Assembly (NCBI GenBank): GCA_003485185.1
Contig: DNAS01000087.1
Coordinates: 29,770 to 36,755, forward strand
Source of the DNA: Phycisphaerales bacterium
GTDB lineage: Bacteria > Planctomycetota > Phycisphaerae > SM23-33
DNA length: 6,986 bases
Reading direction: 5' to 3'
Shown: one piece after another, positions 6,056-6,986 of the stretch
Layout of the letters: every line of letters starts with the position of its first letter
Numbering within the stretch: position 1 is the stretch's first letter
Notes under the pieces: generated by a model
Told to the model about the DNA's origin: nothing
The model's database searches: none
The model's input: only the letters and a program-made list of their open reading frames with translations
Made by a program: the position numbers and the translations under genes

Positions 6056-6986
6056 TCGAACTCGACGAAGGCTTCCGGCCCTCTTGATCGGACCATTCGC
6101 AGCACCCACCGGCCATCCTTCTTCTCCACATCATTGAATGATTCAGGGGCGATCTTGATCCCGCCCACCAACTCGCCATTGGCATGCTTGAATTCCTGTT
6201 TGGCGAATGCGTCGTTAGCCAGCCTGGCCGCCAAGACGCGCGCCTGGCGTTTGGTCAGAGCCTTGCCCTTCTCAAGCTCCGGCAGTTCTGTCGAGGTCGC
6301 CTCTTCAAAGCTCCACGTCTGGCGGTTGGCCTTCCACCACTCAACCATCTTTGGTATCGCGTCGTCTAACTGTGGAGCCCATGTGCCGCCGGCTTGATAT
6401 CCAAAACGGTCATCGAAGATCGTAGCCAGCCGGTCAAATGTGTTGTGAAGCGACTGATGAAAAGAAGCCCAGGCAATCTCCTTGGGCAGCGACGATGGCC
6501 AAGGCTCGTTGACCGTCAGGCACTCGATGAGAATGTCGATACCGCGCTTGTCCTGCCGTTCCATCAGGGCAGCCTCGACGTGCCATCGTTTCGTCCAGCC
6601 GATGTTGCTGGTGACCTCCGGCGCCGTTTCATACAACTCCATCAACCTTTCGACAGCCTCTTTCCGCGTACCGATGCGTTGGAGAACCTCGATCTCCATA
6701 GGGTGGCCGCGCAATTTCTGGCCCAGCACCTTGCGGACTCTGTCCGCTTCGCCCCAGTGGATCAGTGTCCGCAGTACGCTGTCGGGCAGCTTCTCTTTCT
6801 CGGCACTCAACGCGCCATACAGGCGATCAAGGATGGACTGGCGCACGTCTTCCGGCATCGCGTTTGAGAAGTTGCTCAAGCCCATCCCTGCGTACCCGCG
6901 CGTGGTAACGTCATACTGGCTGTCGCAAGCAATGATGTCCAACGCCTCGGCGCTCTCACGCGAATAGAGCATTTCACGCTTGAATG
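6007..6986 (-). CDS. Hypothetical helical-repeat (HEAT-like) protein, C-terminal part
   Basis: The frame stays open to the right edge, with codons for FKRE before the first visible ATG at 6972, so the true start is probably outside the window. From that Met, 321 residues are visible. About residues 1-215 are successive amphipathic helices reminiscent of HEAT/armadillo-like repeats, including TTRGYAGMGL, PDSVLRTLIHWGE and IPKMVEWWKANRQTW. A separate small domain at about 239-321 has a helix (LTKRQARVLAARLANDAF) followed by strands around ESFNDVEKKDGRWVLRM and AFVEFDADG. Its layout recalls small alpha+beta immunity or periplasmic domains, but I cannot name it. No catalytic motif, signal peptide or membrane segment is visible in this part. 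One sampled line (6601-6660) is 55% GC against 80% in a line of the adaptor (4861-4920). Codon use differs accordingly, so it may have a separate history. Confidence 0.75.
   Translation of the reverse strand, partial: FKREMLYSRESAEALDIIACDSQYDVTTRGYAGMGLSNFSNAMPEDVRQSILDRLYGALSAEKEKLPDSVLRTLIHWGEADRVRKVLGQKLRGHPMEIEVLQRIGTRKEAVERLMELYETAPEVTSNIGWTKRWHVEAALMERQDKRGIDILIECLTVNEPWPSSLPKEIAWASFHQSLHNTFDRLATIFDDRFGYQAGGTWAPQLDDAIPKMVEWWKANRQTWSFEEATSTELPELEKGKALTKRQARVLAARLANDAFAKQEFKHANGELVGGIKIAPESFNDVEKKDGRWVLRMVRSRGPEAFVEFDADGLNQKVVVNYALR

Overview
The window comes from a GC-rich Gram-negative-type bacterium. Its core is a leftward (minus-strand) drug/metal-efflux style operon: a TetR-family regulator (5017-5658), a periplasmic adaptor or membrane fusion protein (3768-5015), an RND inner-membrane pump (191-3781), and the start of a small membrane protein that runs off the left edge (1-184). 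Spacing is tight throughout (1-nt gap, 14-bp overlap, 6-nt gap), so the four genes are very probably one transcript. A planctomycete-like source is my best guess. It rests on the GC content, the enlarged RND protein and the GTGGCAC-type palindromic intergenic repeat, and it is recollection and inference rather than something the sequence proves.

Layout from right to left, in the direction of transcription. 6986-6007 is the C-terminal part of a hypothetical protein with an alpha-helical, HEAT-like body and a small C-terminal domain. Its GC content is clearly lower than that of the pump genes. 6006-5659 is a 348-base non-coding stretch. It holds a 13-bp inverted repeat straddling the end of the hypothetical gene, a 133-bp nested palindromic element (5829-5961), a short featureless piece, a candidate promoter (5737-5765), a strong TetR-type operator (5712-5733) and a leader hairpin (5682-5700). 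The efflux operon follows.

How the genes work together: the TetR protein probably binds the palindrome just downstream of its own -10 region and represses the whole operon until a ligand releases it. The adaptor, anchored by an N-terminal membrane segment, would link the proton-driven RND pump to an outer-membrane channel. No outer-membrane factor is encoded in the window.

The two observations most worth following are an approximately 143-residue insertion in the second periplasmic loop of the RND pump, and the nested palindromic element with 19-bp near-perfect outer arms. I see no CRISPR array, tRNA, rRNA or recognisable transposase, and no clear sign of a wholly new multi-gene system.
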